Shown: positions 1 through 9,405 of the stretch, in pieces | Layout of the letters: each line of letters begins with the position of its first letter | How positions within the stretch are numbered: position 1 is the stretch's first letter | From: Candidatus Propionivibrio dominans | GTDB lineage: Bacteria > Pseudomonadota > Gammaproteobacteria > Burkholderiales > Rhodocyclaceae | Length of the DNA: 64,000 nucleotides | Reading direction: 5' to 3' | Assembly: GCA_016709335.1 (NCBI GenBank) | Contig: JADJNC010000008.1 | Coordinates: 1 to 64,000 of the forward strand | Notes under the pieces: model-generated | The model's database searches: none | What the model saw: the letters and a program-made list of their open reading frames with translations, nothing else | Told to the model about the DNA's origin: nothing | Position numbers and translations under genes: made by a program

Positions 1-212
1 AATGTCTAACAAACTCCCGCCGGCTCGCCGGCTGTTTCGCAAAAATTTGGTGCTGACGGAACGGCGGGAAAACCTTGGCCCCCTATTTGGCAAAGGTTGT
101 AGCGAATCAGTGTCAATCACGGAGCAGTTGCTTTGAAATGGCTGTAACCTTTGCGCAGCAAGGCTTACAGCGGAAAAACGTAGTCAACATATTTTTCTGG
201 CTTGGTTGCACT

Positions 213-1772
213 TTAGCTGTTCCTGGCGTTTCCCGCGAAATGTCCCGGTGCGTACCCGAGTTGTTCGATCAGATCGTCGGCATCGCGCAGAAACTGGCGA
301 TCGCCGATCACCGCGGCATTGTGCCGGACGAGGTCGGCGAGGTCGGGGGGCAGGTGCTCTGCCGTCGGCATCGAACTTCCGCCGACCAGCACCGGGATCA
401 CACGCAGGCCGGCCGCCAGGGCAGCGGCAATCTCGCGGCGCACCAGATCGTCCGTAGCTTCCAGCCGACGGCGTCCGCTCGTGTCCCGCACATCGAGCCA
501 GTGCGGCCCGATCACCGCCAGAACGATGTCCACTTTGGCCAGGCTGTCGGTGATGAAGTGATCGAAGTCCTCGCCGGCCGGGATCGACTCCAGATCGAGG
601 AACACCCGCTCGGCGCCGAGTTGTTCCACCAGCCGGTCATGGAGCCGTCCGACCTGGGGCCCGCTGTCGGCGCGCCGGTAACTGATGAAGACGCCGCGCA
701 GCTCGATGCGGCGGGGACCGGGCAACAGCGCGAGCAGGGTCCACGCCAGCAGCAGTCCGTCGACCAGCAGGAGCAGTGCCCACCACACCGGCTGCTGGCG
801 CAGGCGGGTGAGCAGGTCTTCGCCGAGGGGCTGCCCATCCTTGGATACCCAGGCATTGCCGCCCACCGCCAGGTCGGCCCCGTCGGCCCGCAAGGCCAGC
901 GAGCGCACACGGACTGAAGCCGGTGCCGCAGGACAGTCACCGCTGGCCAGACGCCCGGCGGCCCGCCACAAAAGACTCTCCGCTGTGGCGCCACAGGCCA
1001 GAAAGGCCGCCGCTCCGGGAACCGCTTCGAGTCCGACGGCCGCCACCGCCAGGCCGCCGCCGTCACGCCCGGTAAAGGCCCCGAAGGTCAGCGCAGCGGC
1101 GGGCAAGGGCTGCTGCTCGGGCAGCGTCATTATTGCTCGCCATTTGGCGTCGGCCGGCACCAGCAGCTTGACCGGCAAAGTTCCCGGAAGAACCAGTTCG
1201 GTTTCGCCCAGACGCAGTATCTTGCGCGGCGCGTGGGCGTCGCCGGTCCAGGGGAGGGACAGGCTGACGGACAGTGGCGCTCCATGCGAAACCACTTCCA
1301 GACGAGCCTGACGCACGGTTGCACCGGCCAGCACGCGTAGCAGCAGTGCGTCGGGGATCCGACCGGAGGAGGCAGCCATGACCTCGAAACGCGACATGCT
1401 TTCGGCTCCGATCCCCGGCTCGGCGCGGGTGATCCAGCTCGCTGGCGCATCGCCGTCCGGCGCCGCGATACCCACACGGCGCAAAAGTTCGAGTGTTTCC
1501 GGCGCCAGGCGAGCCTGGTCAAAGCGCAGGTCGAGGCTTCCTTCACGACCCGAGGTATAGGTGATGAAGGACTCATCGCCGGCCAATCCGCGCAGGGTGA
1601 TGGCCTGTCCGGGTAGCGCCTTCAGCGCGCCGATGGAATCAAGATTGATGCTGCTGCGCGGCGAGGTCAGAGCGAACTGGCCAGCCAGGGCCAACAGCAG
1701 CAGTCCCGCGGCCCACGGCCAGAGGGCACGCAGTTCACGCAGCCAGCGGTAACGGAGTAGCGAAGCGAACAT
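213..1772 (-). CDS. Two-pass membrane protein with cytoplasmic TIR domain
   Basis: The 519-residue product has a hydrophobic helix at about residues 18-34, a roughly 290-residue region with no recognised domain, a second helix at about 328-350, then a TIR domain from about 360 to the end, opening with VFISYRRADS. The expected topology puts the middle region in the periplasm and the TIR domain in the cytoplasm. Bacterial TIR domains commonly hydrolyse NAD+ or make signalling nucleotides; E447 in the RREI segment is a candidate catalytic Glu, but the alignment is by eye. The ATG at 1772 was chosen because it lies 4 bp after the stop of the upstream gene; the frame is open further upstream only inside that gene. 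The pair is almost certainly co-transcribed. The TIR assignment is firm; the function is not known. Confidence 0.85.
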   Translation of the reverse strand: MFASLLRYRWLRELRALWPWAAGLLLLALAGQFALTSPRSSINLDSIGALKALPGQAITLRGLAGDESFITYTSGREGSLDLRFDQARLAPETLELLRRVGIAAPDGDAPASWITRAEPGIGAESMSRFEVMAASSGRIPDALLLRVLAGATVRQARLEVVSHGAPLSVSLSLPWTGDAHAPRKILRLGETELVLPGTLPVKLLVPADAKWRAIMTLPEQQPLPAAALTFGAFTGRDGGGLAVAAVGLEAVPGAAAFLACGATAESLLWRAAGRLASGDCPAAPASVRVRSLALRADGADLAVGGNAWVSKDGQPLGEDLLTRLRQQPVWWALLLLVDGLLLAWTLLALLPGPRRIELRGVFISYRRADSGPQVGRLHDRLVEQLGAERVFLDLESIPAGEDFDHFITDSLAKVDIVLAVIGPHWLDVRDTSGRRRLEATDDLVRREIAAALAAGLRVIPVLVGGSSMPTAEHLPPDLADLVRHNAAVIGDRQFLRDADDLIEQLGYAPGHFAGNARNS

Positions 1773-1776
1773 CGTT

Positions 1777-2877
1777 TCAGCGGGTGACTTCAACCGTCCA
1801 GGCCGACCAGGCGGCGACCCAGTCGCCACCGTCCTGGGCACTCAGCCAGGCGCGAACCTGCATCAGGTGCTGACCCAGGGAAGCCTGCCGGTTGGTATCG
1901 GTGCCGTCCCAGGTCCGTGCCTCCTGCCGACCGACCCAGGTGCCGGCGGCGACACCGCCTTGCAGCGGGATCGAGCGCGCCAGTTGAACCTGCAGATCGC
2001 CGTCACGATTGACCACGCGCAGTACTTCGGCTGACACCCGGTTGAAGTCGGAACGTGAATAGAAACTGAAACGGGCGCTTTGCTTCTTGCCGAGACTCAC
2101 CGTGCCGGGTGTGAAATCAACCTGGTCGATGGCCACCGACCCCACTGCCCTCGGTCCGGCGCCCAGGCCAAACACATTGATCCGGCCGAGTTCCGGTGCA
2201 CCGGGCTGGTCCTTTACCGCACGAACCAGGAACAGGGCAGGGCTTAGCTTGTCCCCCAACTGGGCGGGCAACTGCAATTTGAGCAGGTTGTGTTCGCTGC
2301 CGCCGCGCAGAGGAAGAACCACCGGTTCGCGGCCCTCGACATGGATTTCCAGCGTAGCCAGAGTGCCCGGTTCCGCCTGGTAGTCAATGACCAGAGGCCA
2401 GCCGCCCCGGACAAATCCGCGTACCGGGATGCAGGCCATGCTGAAAGCGTTTTCGAACTGCGGACCGTCCTCGAACAGACGCTCCGGAACTTGGGATTTC
2501 CCGAGATGCCGGAACAGCTCGCCGAGATCGAAAGACAAGCCGACTCCGACATTGCCTCGGGAACCGCGGTCTTTGTCGCGAGCGCGTCCGGTTTCTTCGG
2601 ATGGAGAATAATCACTTTCGGAACTACTGTCGCTACGCCCATAAGCTTCTCTTTCCCCGGACGGGGATCGTTGGCCACCCCCGCCACCGAATGGGAAACC
2701 GCCAATGGAGAAGGAGAAGCTTCCGCCCGGGGTCGGACTGGAATCGGTGGTAGCCACTCGTTCAACCTGGCAGGCGGGAGTAATTCTCGAGTTGTCTGCC
2801 GTTTGCGCCGCCACCCCGCCAGCGCTCACCACCTGAAGCAGGATGAGGGGGAACAAGTAATCTTGCTGGCTTTTCAT
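1777..2877 (-). CDS. Secreted protein of unknown function with C-terminal Ig-like (FlgD-type) module; partner of the TIR gene
   Basis: The product is 366 residues. It begins with a signal peptide (MKSQQDYLFPLILL then VVSAGGVAAQ, cleavage likely after AAQ). A Ser/Gly-rich and acidic low-complexity stretch follows at about residues 45-120, then beta-rich sequence. The last 100 residues contain a WDGTDTNRQ motif like the Ig-like module of FlgD and other surface proteins. The start at 2877 has a strong ribosome site (GAGGAGA, 6 bp upstream); the frame extends 22 codons further upstream without one. The gene is first of a two-gene unit with the TIR membrane protein. I recognise no family for the whole protein. 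A periplasmic ligand or accessory factor for the TIR receptor is inference from gene order only. Confidence 0.7.
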   Translation of the reverse strand: MKSQQDYLFPLILLQVVSAGGVAAQTADNSRITPACQVERVATTDSSPTPGGSFSFSIGGFPFGGGGGQRSPSGEREAYGRSDSSSESDYSPSEETGRARDKDRGSRGNVGVGLSFDLGELFRHLGKSQVPERLFEDGPQFENAFSMACIPVRGFVRGGWPLVIDYQAEPGTLATLEIHVEGREPVVLPLRGGSEHNLLKLQLPAQLGDKLSPALFLVRAVKDQPGAPELGRINVFGLGAGPRAVGSVAIDQVDFTPGTVSLGKKQSARFSFYSRSDFNRVSAEVLRVVNRDGDLQVQLARSIPLQGGVAAGTWVGRQEARTWDGTDTNRQASLGQHLMQVRAWLSAQDGGDWVAAWSAWTVEVTR

Positions 2878-3185
2878 GGGCGTCTCCTCGATGAACAATC
2901 TGTCACGCCGCGCATCAGGGTCGCCAAGTGTGAAGGAATACAAGACGAAATGCTGTCCTCATGCATTGAATAGGAAAGGCAAAGCGGCAAAAAGTTCTCC
3001 CGGCGCGGGCTGTAATCCCTGCCCGATCGACGGTCCGCGTAGCTTTGGAAAAATCAGTAGGAGAACTCGGCAGGGATCAACAAGGATGTAAGCAATGAAA
3101 TTAACATTGGCCATTGGCCGCATGCAATAATTCTGGTTCGAAACCCGGAATCAGCTATTTCTCAAACCAACGACGGAGAACCAAG
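2878..3185. other. Divergent intergenic region
   Basis: These 308 bp separate the divergent secreted-protein gene (minus) and the peroxiredoxin gene (plus), so promoters for both should lie here. I could not pick out a convincing -35/-10 pair. The only clear sites are the two ribosome binding sites at its edges. Confidence 0.4.
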
Positions 3186-3710
3186 ATGCGTAATCATGTC
3201 CCCAGCGTCACTTTCAAAACCCGTGTACGCAACGATGCTCTCGGTGGGCCAAACCCCTTCGAGTGGAAAGATCTGAGCAGTGATGAGATCTTCAAGGGCA
3301 AGAATGTCGTCGTGTTCTCGCTACCCGGCGCATTCACCCCGACCTGCTCGACGTCCCATCTGCCGCGCTATGAAGAACTCTATGCCGACTTCAAGGCGCA
3401 AGGGGTCGATGCGGTCGTCTGCATCTCGGTCAACGACGCGTTCGTCATGTACCAGTGGGGCAAGAGCCAAAACGCCAAGAACGTCTTCCTGCTTCCGGAC
3501 GGCAACGGGGAATTCACCCGCAAGATGGGCATGCTGGTCGACAAGCATAACCTCGGCTTCGGCCAGCGCAGTTGGCGCTACTCGATGTACGTCGAAGATG
3601 GAGAAATCAGGAAGGTCTTTTCGGAACCCGGCTTCTCGGACGTCTGCCCAACCGACCCCTTCGAAGTATCCGACGCCGATACGATGCTGGACTACCTGAA
3701 GAGCCGCTGA
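3186..3710 (+). CDS. Peroxiredoxin (Prx5-like, AhpC/TSA superfamily)
   Basis: This 174-residue thiol peroxidase would reduce hydrogen peroxide and organic peroxides in the cytoplasm. The peroxidatic cysteine is C54 in [14 protein letters not shown], the signature of the Prx5 group. The C-terminal [12 protein letters not shown] segment matches the Prx part of the longer peroxiredoxin-glutaredoxin hybrids, but no glutaredoxin domain follows, so it probably uses a separate glutaredoxin or glutathione. The glutathione reductase gene lies just downstream, convergent, which fits. The start at 3186 was chosen for GGAGAA 6 bp upstream; the frame opens earlier (3114) without support. Confidence 0.92.
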   Translation: MRNHVPSVTFKTRVRNDALGGPNPFEWKDLSSDEIFKGKNVVVFSLPGAFTPTCSTSHLPRYEELYADFKAQGVDAVVCISVNDAFVMYQWGKSQNAKNVFLLPDGNGEFTRKMGMLVDKHNLGFGQRSWRYSMYVEDGEIRKVFSEPGFSDVCPTDPFEVSDADTMLDYLKSR

Positions 3711-3814
3711 CCGCAAGTCCCTGGGTTAGGGGAAGCCTGTGCAGGCCTGGCGTTACCCTGACCTGCGCCCTTAAAGCCAGCAAGCCCGCTGGCCGCTAAA
3801 CCCTGTCACCTCTG

Positions 3815-5179
3815 TCACGGCGTGTCTTCGCGCCAGACCTCGCGCATGGTGACGAATTCCTCAGCAGCACTGGGGTGTATGCCGATGGTCGTGTCGAAGA
3901 CGGCCTTGGTGGCCCCCGCTCGAAGGGCGATGGCGATGCCCTGCATGATCTCGCCCGCGTCCGGTCCCATCATGTGCGCGCCGACGACCCGGTCGCTGGC
4001 CCGGTCGACAATCAGCTTCATGAAGGTCTTTTCGTCCCGTCCGCTGATCGTATGTTTCATGGGCTTGAAAGTGGATTTGAACACGCGCAGACGCCCGAAC
4101 CTGGCGCGAGCCGCGTCCTCGGTAAACCCGACGCTGCCGATATTCGGCTGGCAGAAGACTGCAGTAGGGATGAACTCGTAATCGACCGTGCTTTCCAGCC
4201 CGCCAAACTGGCGTCGGGCGAAGGACATGCCTTCGGCCAGTGCCACCGGGGTCAGTTCCATACGGCCGACGACATCGCCGAGGGCAAAAATGCTCGGTTC
4301 GGACGTGCGGTATTCCGCGTCGACGTCGATGCTGCCGGCGTCGTTGATCTTCACGTCTACGCTCTCCAGGCCCAAGCCTTCGAGGTTGGCTTTGCGTCCC
4401 GTGGCGTAGAGCACCGCATCGACCTCGATGCGGCTCCCATCGGTAAGCAGCACCTGCAAGCCACCAGCACCCGGGGTGATGGACTGCACATTGACCTCGA
4501 ACCGCAGGTCGACACCCGTCTTGCCGATTTCCTGGGCCGCGTGTGCACGGATGTCGGCGTCGAAGCCGCGCAGGAACAGGGGGCCGCGATACAGTTGGGT
4601 CACCTGGGCGCCCAGACCATTGAAGATACCGGCAAACTCTACTGCGATATAACCTCCCCCAACGATGGCCAGACGCGCGGGAAACTGCTCAAGGTCGAAC
4701 ACCTCATTCGAGCTGATGGCCAGCTCGCTGCCGGGAAATTTCGGAATATGCGGCCAGCCGCCGGTGGCTATGAGGATCTTTCCTGCCGTGTAACGCCGCT
4801 CGCCGACAGTCACTGCATGGGCATCGACGATCCGCGCATGCCCCTTGATCACGTCGGCGTGCGCCCCCGTCAAAAGATTGTCATAGATCGAGTTGAGTCG
4901 GGAAATCTCAGCTTTCTTGTTGTCGCGCAAGGTGGCCCAGTTAAAGGCGGGCGTTTCACCATTCCAGCCAAAGTTTCGGGCATCCTTGAAGGATTTTCCG
5001 AATTCGGCCGCGTAGACGTACAGCTTTTTTGGCACGCAACCGACGTTGACGCAGGTGCCGCCCATGTAGCGGTCTTCGGCGACCGCGACTCTGGCCCCAA
5101 AACCGGCGGCCATGCGCGCTGCCCTTACCCCGCCCGAACCGGCGCCGATCACGAACAGGTCGTAGTCATAATCTTGCAC
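3815..5179 (-). CDS. gor: Glutathione-disulfide reductase
   Basis: This 454-residue flavoprotein would reduce oxidised glutathione with NADPH. It has the FAD-binding GAGSGG near the N terminus, the redox pair C43/C48 in [13 protein letters not shown], the NADPH-binding [12 protein letters not shown] segment followed by arginines ([11 protein letters not shown]), and the C-terminal HPSAAEE with the catalytic His-Glu pair. The length is normal for the family. The start is a GTG at 5179, preceded by AGGAGGA at good spacing; a long in-frame extension upstream is non-coding in appearance. Together with the convergent peroxiredoxin it makes a peroxide-defence neighbourhood. Confidence 0.93.
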   Translation of the reverse strand: MQDYDYDLFVIGAGSGGVRAARMAAGFGARVAVAEDRYMGGTCVNVGCVPKKLYVYAAEFGKSFKDARNFGWNGETPAFNWATLRDNKKAEISRLNSIYDNLLTGAHADVIKGHARIVDAHAVTVGERRYTAGKILIATGGWPHIPKFPGSELAISSNEVFDLEQFPARLAIVGGGYIAVEFAGIFNGLGAQVTQLYRGPLFLRGFDADIRAHAAQEIGKTGVDLRFEVNVQSITPGAGGLQVLLTDGSRIEVDAVLYATGRKANLEGLGLESVDVKINDAGSIDVDAEYRTSEPSIFALGDVVGRMELTPVALAEGMSFARRQFGGLESTVDYEFIPTAVFCQPNIGSVGFTEDAARARFGRLRVFKSTFKPMKHTISGRDEKTFMKLIVDRASDRVVGAHMMGPDAGEIMQGIAIALRAGATKAVFDTTIGIHPSAAEEFVTMREVWREDTP

Positions 5180-5516
5180 AGAGTGTTCCTCCTCATCAAG
5201 ATTCGCAAGTTTAACAGTGTTGTCGACGCCGCCAGACGCTTCCGACTTCGGAGACTTCGGAATTGCAGTTCGCATCACCGGCTGCCGTGATGAGCGGCTC
5301 CTCCAGCGCGTAAGCGGCCATGCCCGATCCTCGCCGTAGCGGATGACGGGACGGCGATTCGATCCGGGTAATCCAACGCGGCTTGAGGCCAAGCGATGCA
5401 GCGCTGGTGCACAAAGCCCCGGAATTTGAGAACCTGCCGGGTCTGGTCGAGGAGCGCTTGCCCTACAAGTAGCCAATTCCAATGAGCCTGCACAATCAGC
5501 TTCGCATCGGAAAAAA
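5180..5516. other. Intergenic region without recognised gene
   Basis: These 337 bp lie upstream of gor and downstream of the hydrolase gene, both on the minus strand. Minus-strand reading frames are open in places, but they have no ribosome site, no recognised domain and arginine/alanine-rich shadow-like composition. I see nothing else in it. Confidence 0.3.
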
Positions 5517-6521
5517 TTACTTTCTTTGCCAGCGATCCTGCTTTTCCAGGATAGACGACGGGCCTTTCCCGTCAAGCCACGCTCTCGCCCTGGCATCCTC
5601 GGCCAGCCAGGCATCCCAGAAAGCCGTACTCAGGGCGAGAATCGCCCGGTGGTGATTGGGATTCCTTTCCTCCTTTGAGCCGGGCAGGGGGCGCTCGCTG
5701 AAGGCCTCGTGCCTGGCTCCATCGAGAACCAGTTCGTACTTGCCGCCCGGCGGCAAGGCCGGAAAAACAGCGAGACGTGAGGCGACGTCCGCGTCGCCGA
5801 CCAGTGCGACGTCCCTGGTTCCGGTCATCAGCAGCCACGGGATCGTCACGCCACCGAATAACTGCCGGGGGTCACCCCCATGGCGCGGGCTGCTCGGGCT
5901 CATGAGTACTGCCGCCCTGATCCGCGGGTCGGTGAATGAGGCGTCGCCGCGAGGCGTGCGTTGGCCGCTCACACCCTGGGTTGTCACCGCGCCGAACGAA
6001 TGTCCCGACATCCCGATTCGCTTCAGGTCCAGCCGCCCCGCCAGCGCTGAGTCGCCGGACTGGTTCCAGTGTTCAAGCGCATCGATCACGGCCGGAACAT
6101 CATTGAAGCGCAGGATCGCATTCTGCAGATTCGCGGCTCTCTTCATTGCGGCCATGCGACGAGCCGGAGGAACATCCGTCCACACCGCTTCATCGCTGCC
6201 TGCATGCTGAAGAAAAACCACGACATAGCCGCGCGCCGACCAGTGCTCGCCGAGATAGGGGTTTCCGGCCCGCGAGCCGCCTAGGCCATGACTGAAAAGC
6301 ACCACCGGGGCGGCGGCTTTAGCGGCCGGAAGATAGATGCGCAGCGGAATCTTGCGCTGGCGATCGGCATCATTGACCGTGAGCTCAAGTAGTTCTGCCT
6401 TTCGCGGGCTGGAAACGGCAAGCGGGTCGTAGAGCCGATCCTGTGCATTCGCCCAGCCGACACTCGTGATGAATATGATGACAATAAGGTATAAGGGAGA
6501 CTTGCCCGCGACCCGGTTCAT
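5517..6521 (-). CDS. Exported alpha/beta-hydrolase (dienelactone hydrolase / PAF-acetylhydrolase-like)
   Basis: The product is 334 residues with a signal peptide (hydrophobic [17 protein letters not shown], cleavage after NA). The hydrolase core has the oxyanion-hole [11 protein letters not shown], the nucleophile elbow GMSGHSFGA (catalytic Ser), and a late DGARHEAF that supplies a candidate His. It probably acts on esters in the periplasm; the substrate is unknown. The ATG at 6521 has AGGTGAAG upstream. A GTG at 6542 overlaps the EthD-gene stop as GTGA and is an alternative start. The gene follows the EthD pseudogene in the same direction. A 5' fragment of a second copy lies at 13178-13283, so the locus is partly duplicated. 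Confidence 0.8.
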   Translation of the reverse strand: MNRVAGKSPLYLIVIIFITSVGWANAQDRLYDPLAVSSPRKAELLELTVNDADRQRKIPLRIYLPAAKAAAPVVLFSHGLGGSRAGNPYLGEHWSARGYVVVFLQHAGSDEAVWTDVPPARRMAAMKRAANLQNAILRFNDVPAVIDALEHWNQSGDSALAGRLDLKRIGMSGHSFGAVTTQGVSGQRTPRGDASFTDPRIRAAVLMSPSSPRHGGDPRQLFGGVTIPWLLMTGTRDVALVGDADVASRLAVFPALPPGGKYELVLDGARHEAFSERPLPGSKEERNPNHHRAILALSTAFWDAWLAEDARARAWLDGKGPSSILEKQDRWQRK

Positions 6522-6934
6522 CGCTTCACCTGGCCGCTTCACAGGTCTCTGGAATCGAAAACCAGAAGCTCGACACCGGCCTGCGCGTAATTCGCCAGAT
6601 CTGCGGCAGTCGCCTTTCCTTCAGAGGAGTTCAATGCCTCCCGGATTGCGGCCATTGATTCAAAGCTCAGAATCGCAGCCAGGTGATACGGCGAATCACC
6701 CTGTGGCGTGCTTACCTGGCCGGTGCTGACTTCATAACGGCGCAGCCCCGGCATCTTCTTCGCCAGCGGCACCTGAATCAAAAGTAATGCCTATTGAACA
6801 CGGTTACGTCAGCCGGTTTCCTGTACCGGGCAACAAGTTTGGCCATGATAATTCCTCCTTGGAACGCTGATTGTATAGCGCAATGTATATCGCAAGTAAC
6901 CTGCTGAGACGACAGATCAGGGTAATCGCATCTG
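6416..6934. repeat. Direct repeat, block A left part (hydrolase 5' end, EthD gene and spacer)
   Basis: This stretch is clearly homologous to 13178-13811: the hydrolase signal-peptide region, the complete EthD gene and its upstream spacer. The two EthD proteins differ at about 10 of 102 residues, so the copies are diverged rather than recent. The homology breaks at 6934, where the IS256 element begins, and resumes at 9071. Confidence 0.85.
6539..6846 (-). pseudogene. EthD-family protein, copy A (frameshifted)
   Basis: This copy matches the intact EthD-domain gene at 13427-13735 over its full length, including the GGAGGAATTATC leader, but one base is missing after the HYF codons (TTTTTCG in the intact copy, TTTTG here, near 6778). 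The frame therefore ends in TGA and the rest is read in another frame. Restoring one base gives 102 residues, exactly the length of copy B. EthD-family proteins are small dimeric alpha-beta barrels, often of unknown substrate. The lesion could be genuine or a sequencing error; other homopolymer errors are dense in this part of the window. Confidence 0.85.
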
Positions 6935-7121
6935 TTAGTGCAACATCCTTTCTGTAAATTCCCTGGTGATTGGTTTTGGTTGTTTGCGAATTTTCCGCCT
7001 GAAGTGATGAGGGCGCGTAGCGCCCGAAGAACGGAAGGCGGAAAATTCGCGCAAAACCACCGGCAGAGTCGGCGATCAGGTTCTTCGGGGTTATTTTGTT
7101 GATAACATCGAAGGAGTAGCC

Positions 7122-8286
7122 ATGGCATTACGTGTTGAAACCAACCCCTTGGAGGCGGCTTATGCGGCGCTGTTGTCTCACGGACTTGATGGTGCCGGTG
7201 AAGCACTGCGTATTCTGGTCGACGAGGCCAGCAAAATTGAGCGTTCGTATCACCTTCAGGCGGCACCCATGAGCGCTCTGAAGACCGAACCGGCTATGCC
7301 AATGGCTTCAAGCCCAAGACGATCCTGACACGCATGGGTGAAATTACCTTTGCCGTTCCTCAGGTGCGTGACAGCAGCTTCTATCCGTCAGCACTGGACA
7401 AGGCTCCCGCACTGAGCAAGCGGTCAATCTGGCTTTGGCCGAAATGTACGTCCAAGGCGTATCCACGCGCAAGGTCATTGAGGTGCTGCAGCGCCTGGTG
7501 GGGCCGGAGGTCTCGATCTCCTCCACCCAGGTTAGCCGCGCCACGGCTCAACTGGATACGGGGGTTACAGGCGTGGCGGGAGCGCCCGCTCGAGGAGACG
7601 CCCTATGTCTTCCCTGGATGCTCGCTATGAGCGTATTCGCGAAGCGGGACAGATCGTCGATTGCGCGGTACTGGTCGCCGTCGGCGTAACCGCCACCGGC
7701 CATCGCCGGGTGCTGGGCGTATCGGTGGCGCTTTCCGAGGCAGAGGTGCACTGGAGACAGCTCCTCAGCGACCTTATCCGGCGCGGGTTGCGCGGCGTCA
7801 AACTGATCATCTCGACGATCACGCTGGCCTCAAGGCCGCACGGCGAGCCACGCTACCCAGCGTACCTTGGCAGCGCTGCCAATTCCATTTGCAGCAAAAC
7901 GCTCATGCCTACGTGCCCCGTCTCGATCTGCGCAAGGAGGTCGCTCTGCGTATTCGCTCAATCTTCAATGCCCCTGACAAAGCGGAAGCTCAGCGCTTGC
8001 TCAATCAGGCGGTCGAGCGGTGGAAGAAAGAAGCCCCAAAACCCGCTGATTGGGCCGAAGCCATCTGCCCGAGGGCGGGCGCCGTGTTCGACTACCCATC
8101 GGTCACCGTACCGGCTTGCGTACCACCAACGGTCTGGAACGTATCAATCGCGAGATCAAGCGCAGAACCCGCGTCGCTTCAATCTTCCCCAATGCCGCTT
8201 CCTGCCTACGCCTTGTTTCTGCCCTGCTTGCCGAGTGCGACGAGGACTGGATGACCGCTAAGATCTACCTCACTATGAAAGCCTGA
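7122..8286 (+). pseudogene. IS256-family (Mutator-like) transposase, broken by six single-base indels
   Basis: The pieces read in order as one transposase: VETNPLEAAYAALLSHGLDG, MGEITFAVPQVRD, EMYVQGVSTRKVI, DARYERIREAGQIVDC, DDHAGLKAARRA, WQRCQFHLQQNA, and TTNGLERINREIKRRTRV to CDEDWMTAKIYL. Reading across them needs six one-base corrections: losses near 7270 (CCCTATG to CCCATG), 7400 (GGG to GG), 7812 (CGG to CG) and 8096 (CCCC to CCC), and gains near 7560 (extra G) and 7610 (extra C). With these the length becomes 388 codons, normal for the family. DDE transposases of this type move the element by cut-and-paste or copy-out. As written it is non-functional. Confidence 0.9.
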
Positions 8287-8335
8287 TCCCACATTCCCAT
8301 TGAATCTCCCGCCTACTTTTACAGAAAAATAATTT

Positions 8336-9058
8336 CGGTGCGTCCGCGCCGTTGTCCGCTTTTTTGGGCGGTGGGGGGACGGCGGGGGCGGCCAGCCCCC
8401 CGGCGGCCTGGCGGGGGGGGGCGGCCTGTTCCTGGCCGGTTCAATGCCCTCTGTGTCTCGGCCGCGGGGGTCGGCGGCGGGTTGCCGGGGTGGCGGCCGC
8501 GCGGCTTGCGTGGGGCCGGCCGCGCCGGGTTGTAGGCAGATTTTCGAACGCACGCGTTGTCGGCCCGCGGCGTCGTCTGCCGCCGGTGCCGCGGCCGGGC
8601 GGGCCGGCGCGCCCCGGGGCCGGTGGGCGGGGCGGGCGGGGCGTCCGCGTGCGGTGGCCCGGGCGCGGCGGCGCGGCGGCGCGCGGCGCCGGGCGGGTGG
8701 GCGGCTCTTCGTGCCCGGGGCCGGGCGCGCCGTGGGGTGGGGTGTGGCCTTGGGCCGGCTGGCGGGGTGTGCGTGTGGCCCCCGGCGGCGGCGCGGGCGG
8801 CGCGGGGCTGCCGCCGCCCGCGCGACGCCGTCCCGCGCGGGGGGGCCGGGCGGGGGGGGGGGGCGGCGCCGGGGTCGCGGGCCGCGGCGGCGCCCGCGTG
8901 CGGGGGCGCCTCGCGGCGGGGCGTTGCGCTTCCGTGGTGCTCGCGCGCGGCGCGCCGCGGCGCGGCGCGCCGGGGGGCGCCGGGCGCGCCCCCCCACCGC
9001 CGGCCCGCCCCCGCCGGGTCCGCCCGGCCCCCCGGGTCGCGGCCCGTGGCGTCCACGG
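8336..9058. other. Anomalous almost pure G+C block
   Basis: About 720 bp consist almost only of G and C, with long G runs (up to about eleven) and no stop codons in most frames. This gives many spurious Arg/Ala/Gly/Pro frames on both strands. No protein motif, repeat unit or RNA gene was recognised. It sits exactly between the inner part of the IS right inverted repeat and the target duplication. Composition and position make an assembly or base-calling artefact more likely than biology, but this cannot be settled from the sequence. Confidence 0.6.
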
Positions 9059-9070
9059 AAAACCACTATC

Positions 9071-9207
9071 TCGCATCTGACTTTAGAATCGATAACAGAG
9101 GCACGGAATTAACGCTCCAATGCCTCTTGCTCCTGCTCAAGCTCTCTCGATCAGCCGCGCACTGTCATTACCCAGGCCTGGCTTAACTTCGTACCCGCCG
9201 GGCAATG
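9071..9207. repeat. Direct repeat, block A right part (exporter 3' end and spacer)
   Basis: This matches 13803-13939: the spacer upstream of the EthD gene plus the last codons of the threonine/serine exporter gene (shared tacccgccgggcaa). Homology stops at 9207, where new DNA leading to the lanthipeptide genes begins. It shows that block A originally continued into the exporter gene. Confidence 0.8.
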
Positions 9208-9405
9208 ATCCGGGGAGATCCTGCTGCATCGGGGTGAGCCGATAACGCCGCCCAGACTGGCTCCGGCCCGTGCTCCGCCACTGTGGGAAGCGGTCGGGCA
9301 GGTCGGCGCCGATCTGCTGGCCCAGTCGATACCGGAGTTCGAATTCGATCAGCGGATTGGATAGTGGTAGTGGAGGGCTTCTGAAGCCATCCGACGGGAG
9401 TGCTT
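9208..9405 (+). other. Gene fragment, unidentified
   Basis: A plus-strand reading frame at about 9215-9361 encodes a Pro-rich peptide ending in PEFEFDQRIG. It resembles the far C-terminal tail of a larger protein rather than a complete gene: there is no start signal and it begins at the repeat junction. I cannot assign it; a transposon-associated gene is possible. It marks the left boundary of the inserted lanthipeptide DNA. Confidence 0.25.

Larger units (their letters stand above)
6935..9070 (+). mobile_element. IS256-family insertion element with aberrant right end
   Basis: The element is bounded by a 9-bp direct repeat tcgcatctg at 6926-6934 and 9071-9079. The homologous uninterrupted site at 13803-13811 holds a single copy (tcgcatccg), so this is a target duplication, of the size usual for IS256-family elements. 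The left end contains tttctgtaaa at 6949-6958, and its inverted partner tttacagaaa is at 8318-8327. Outside that partner the expected end sequence is replaced by an almost pure G+C block (8336-9058). A normal IS256 element is about 1.3-1.5 kb, so about 730 bp are foreign or artefactual. Confidence 0.75.

Noticed and set aside
75..917. 280-codon plus-strand frame opposite the TIR gene
   Set aside because: It is the antisense shadow of a well-supported TIR domain and has no ribosome site or domain of its own.
3774..3791. gccagc/gctggc hairpin between the peroxiredoxin and gor genes as terminator
   Set aside because: Stem is only six pairs and no T tract follows in either direction.
6847..7121. 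Group I/II intron or riboswitch upstream of the transposase
   Set aside because: The sequence is accounted for by the EthD spacer, the target duplication and the IS left end with its inverted repeat.
8336..9058. Several long open frames of 200 residues or more on both strands
   Set aside because: They arise because the block has almost no A or T and therefore no stops; the products are Arg/Ala/Gly/Pro runs with no ribosome sites or motifs.
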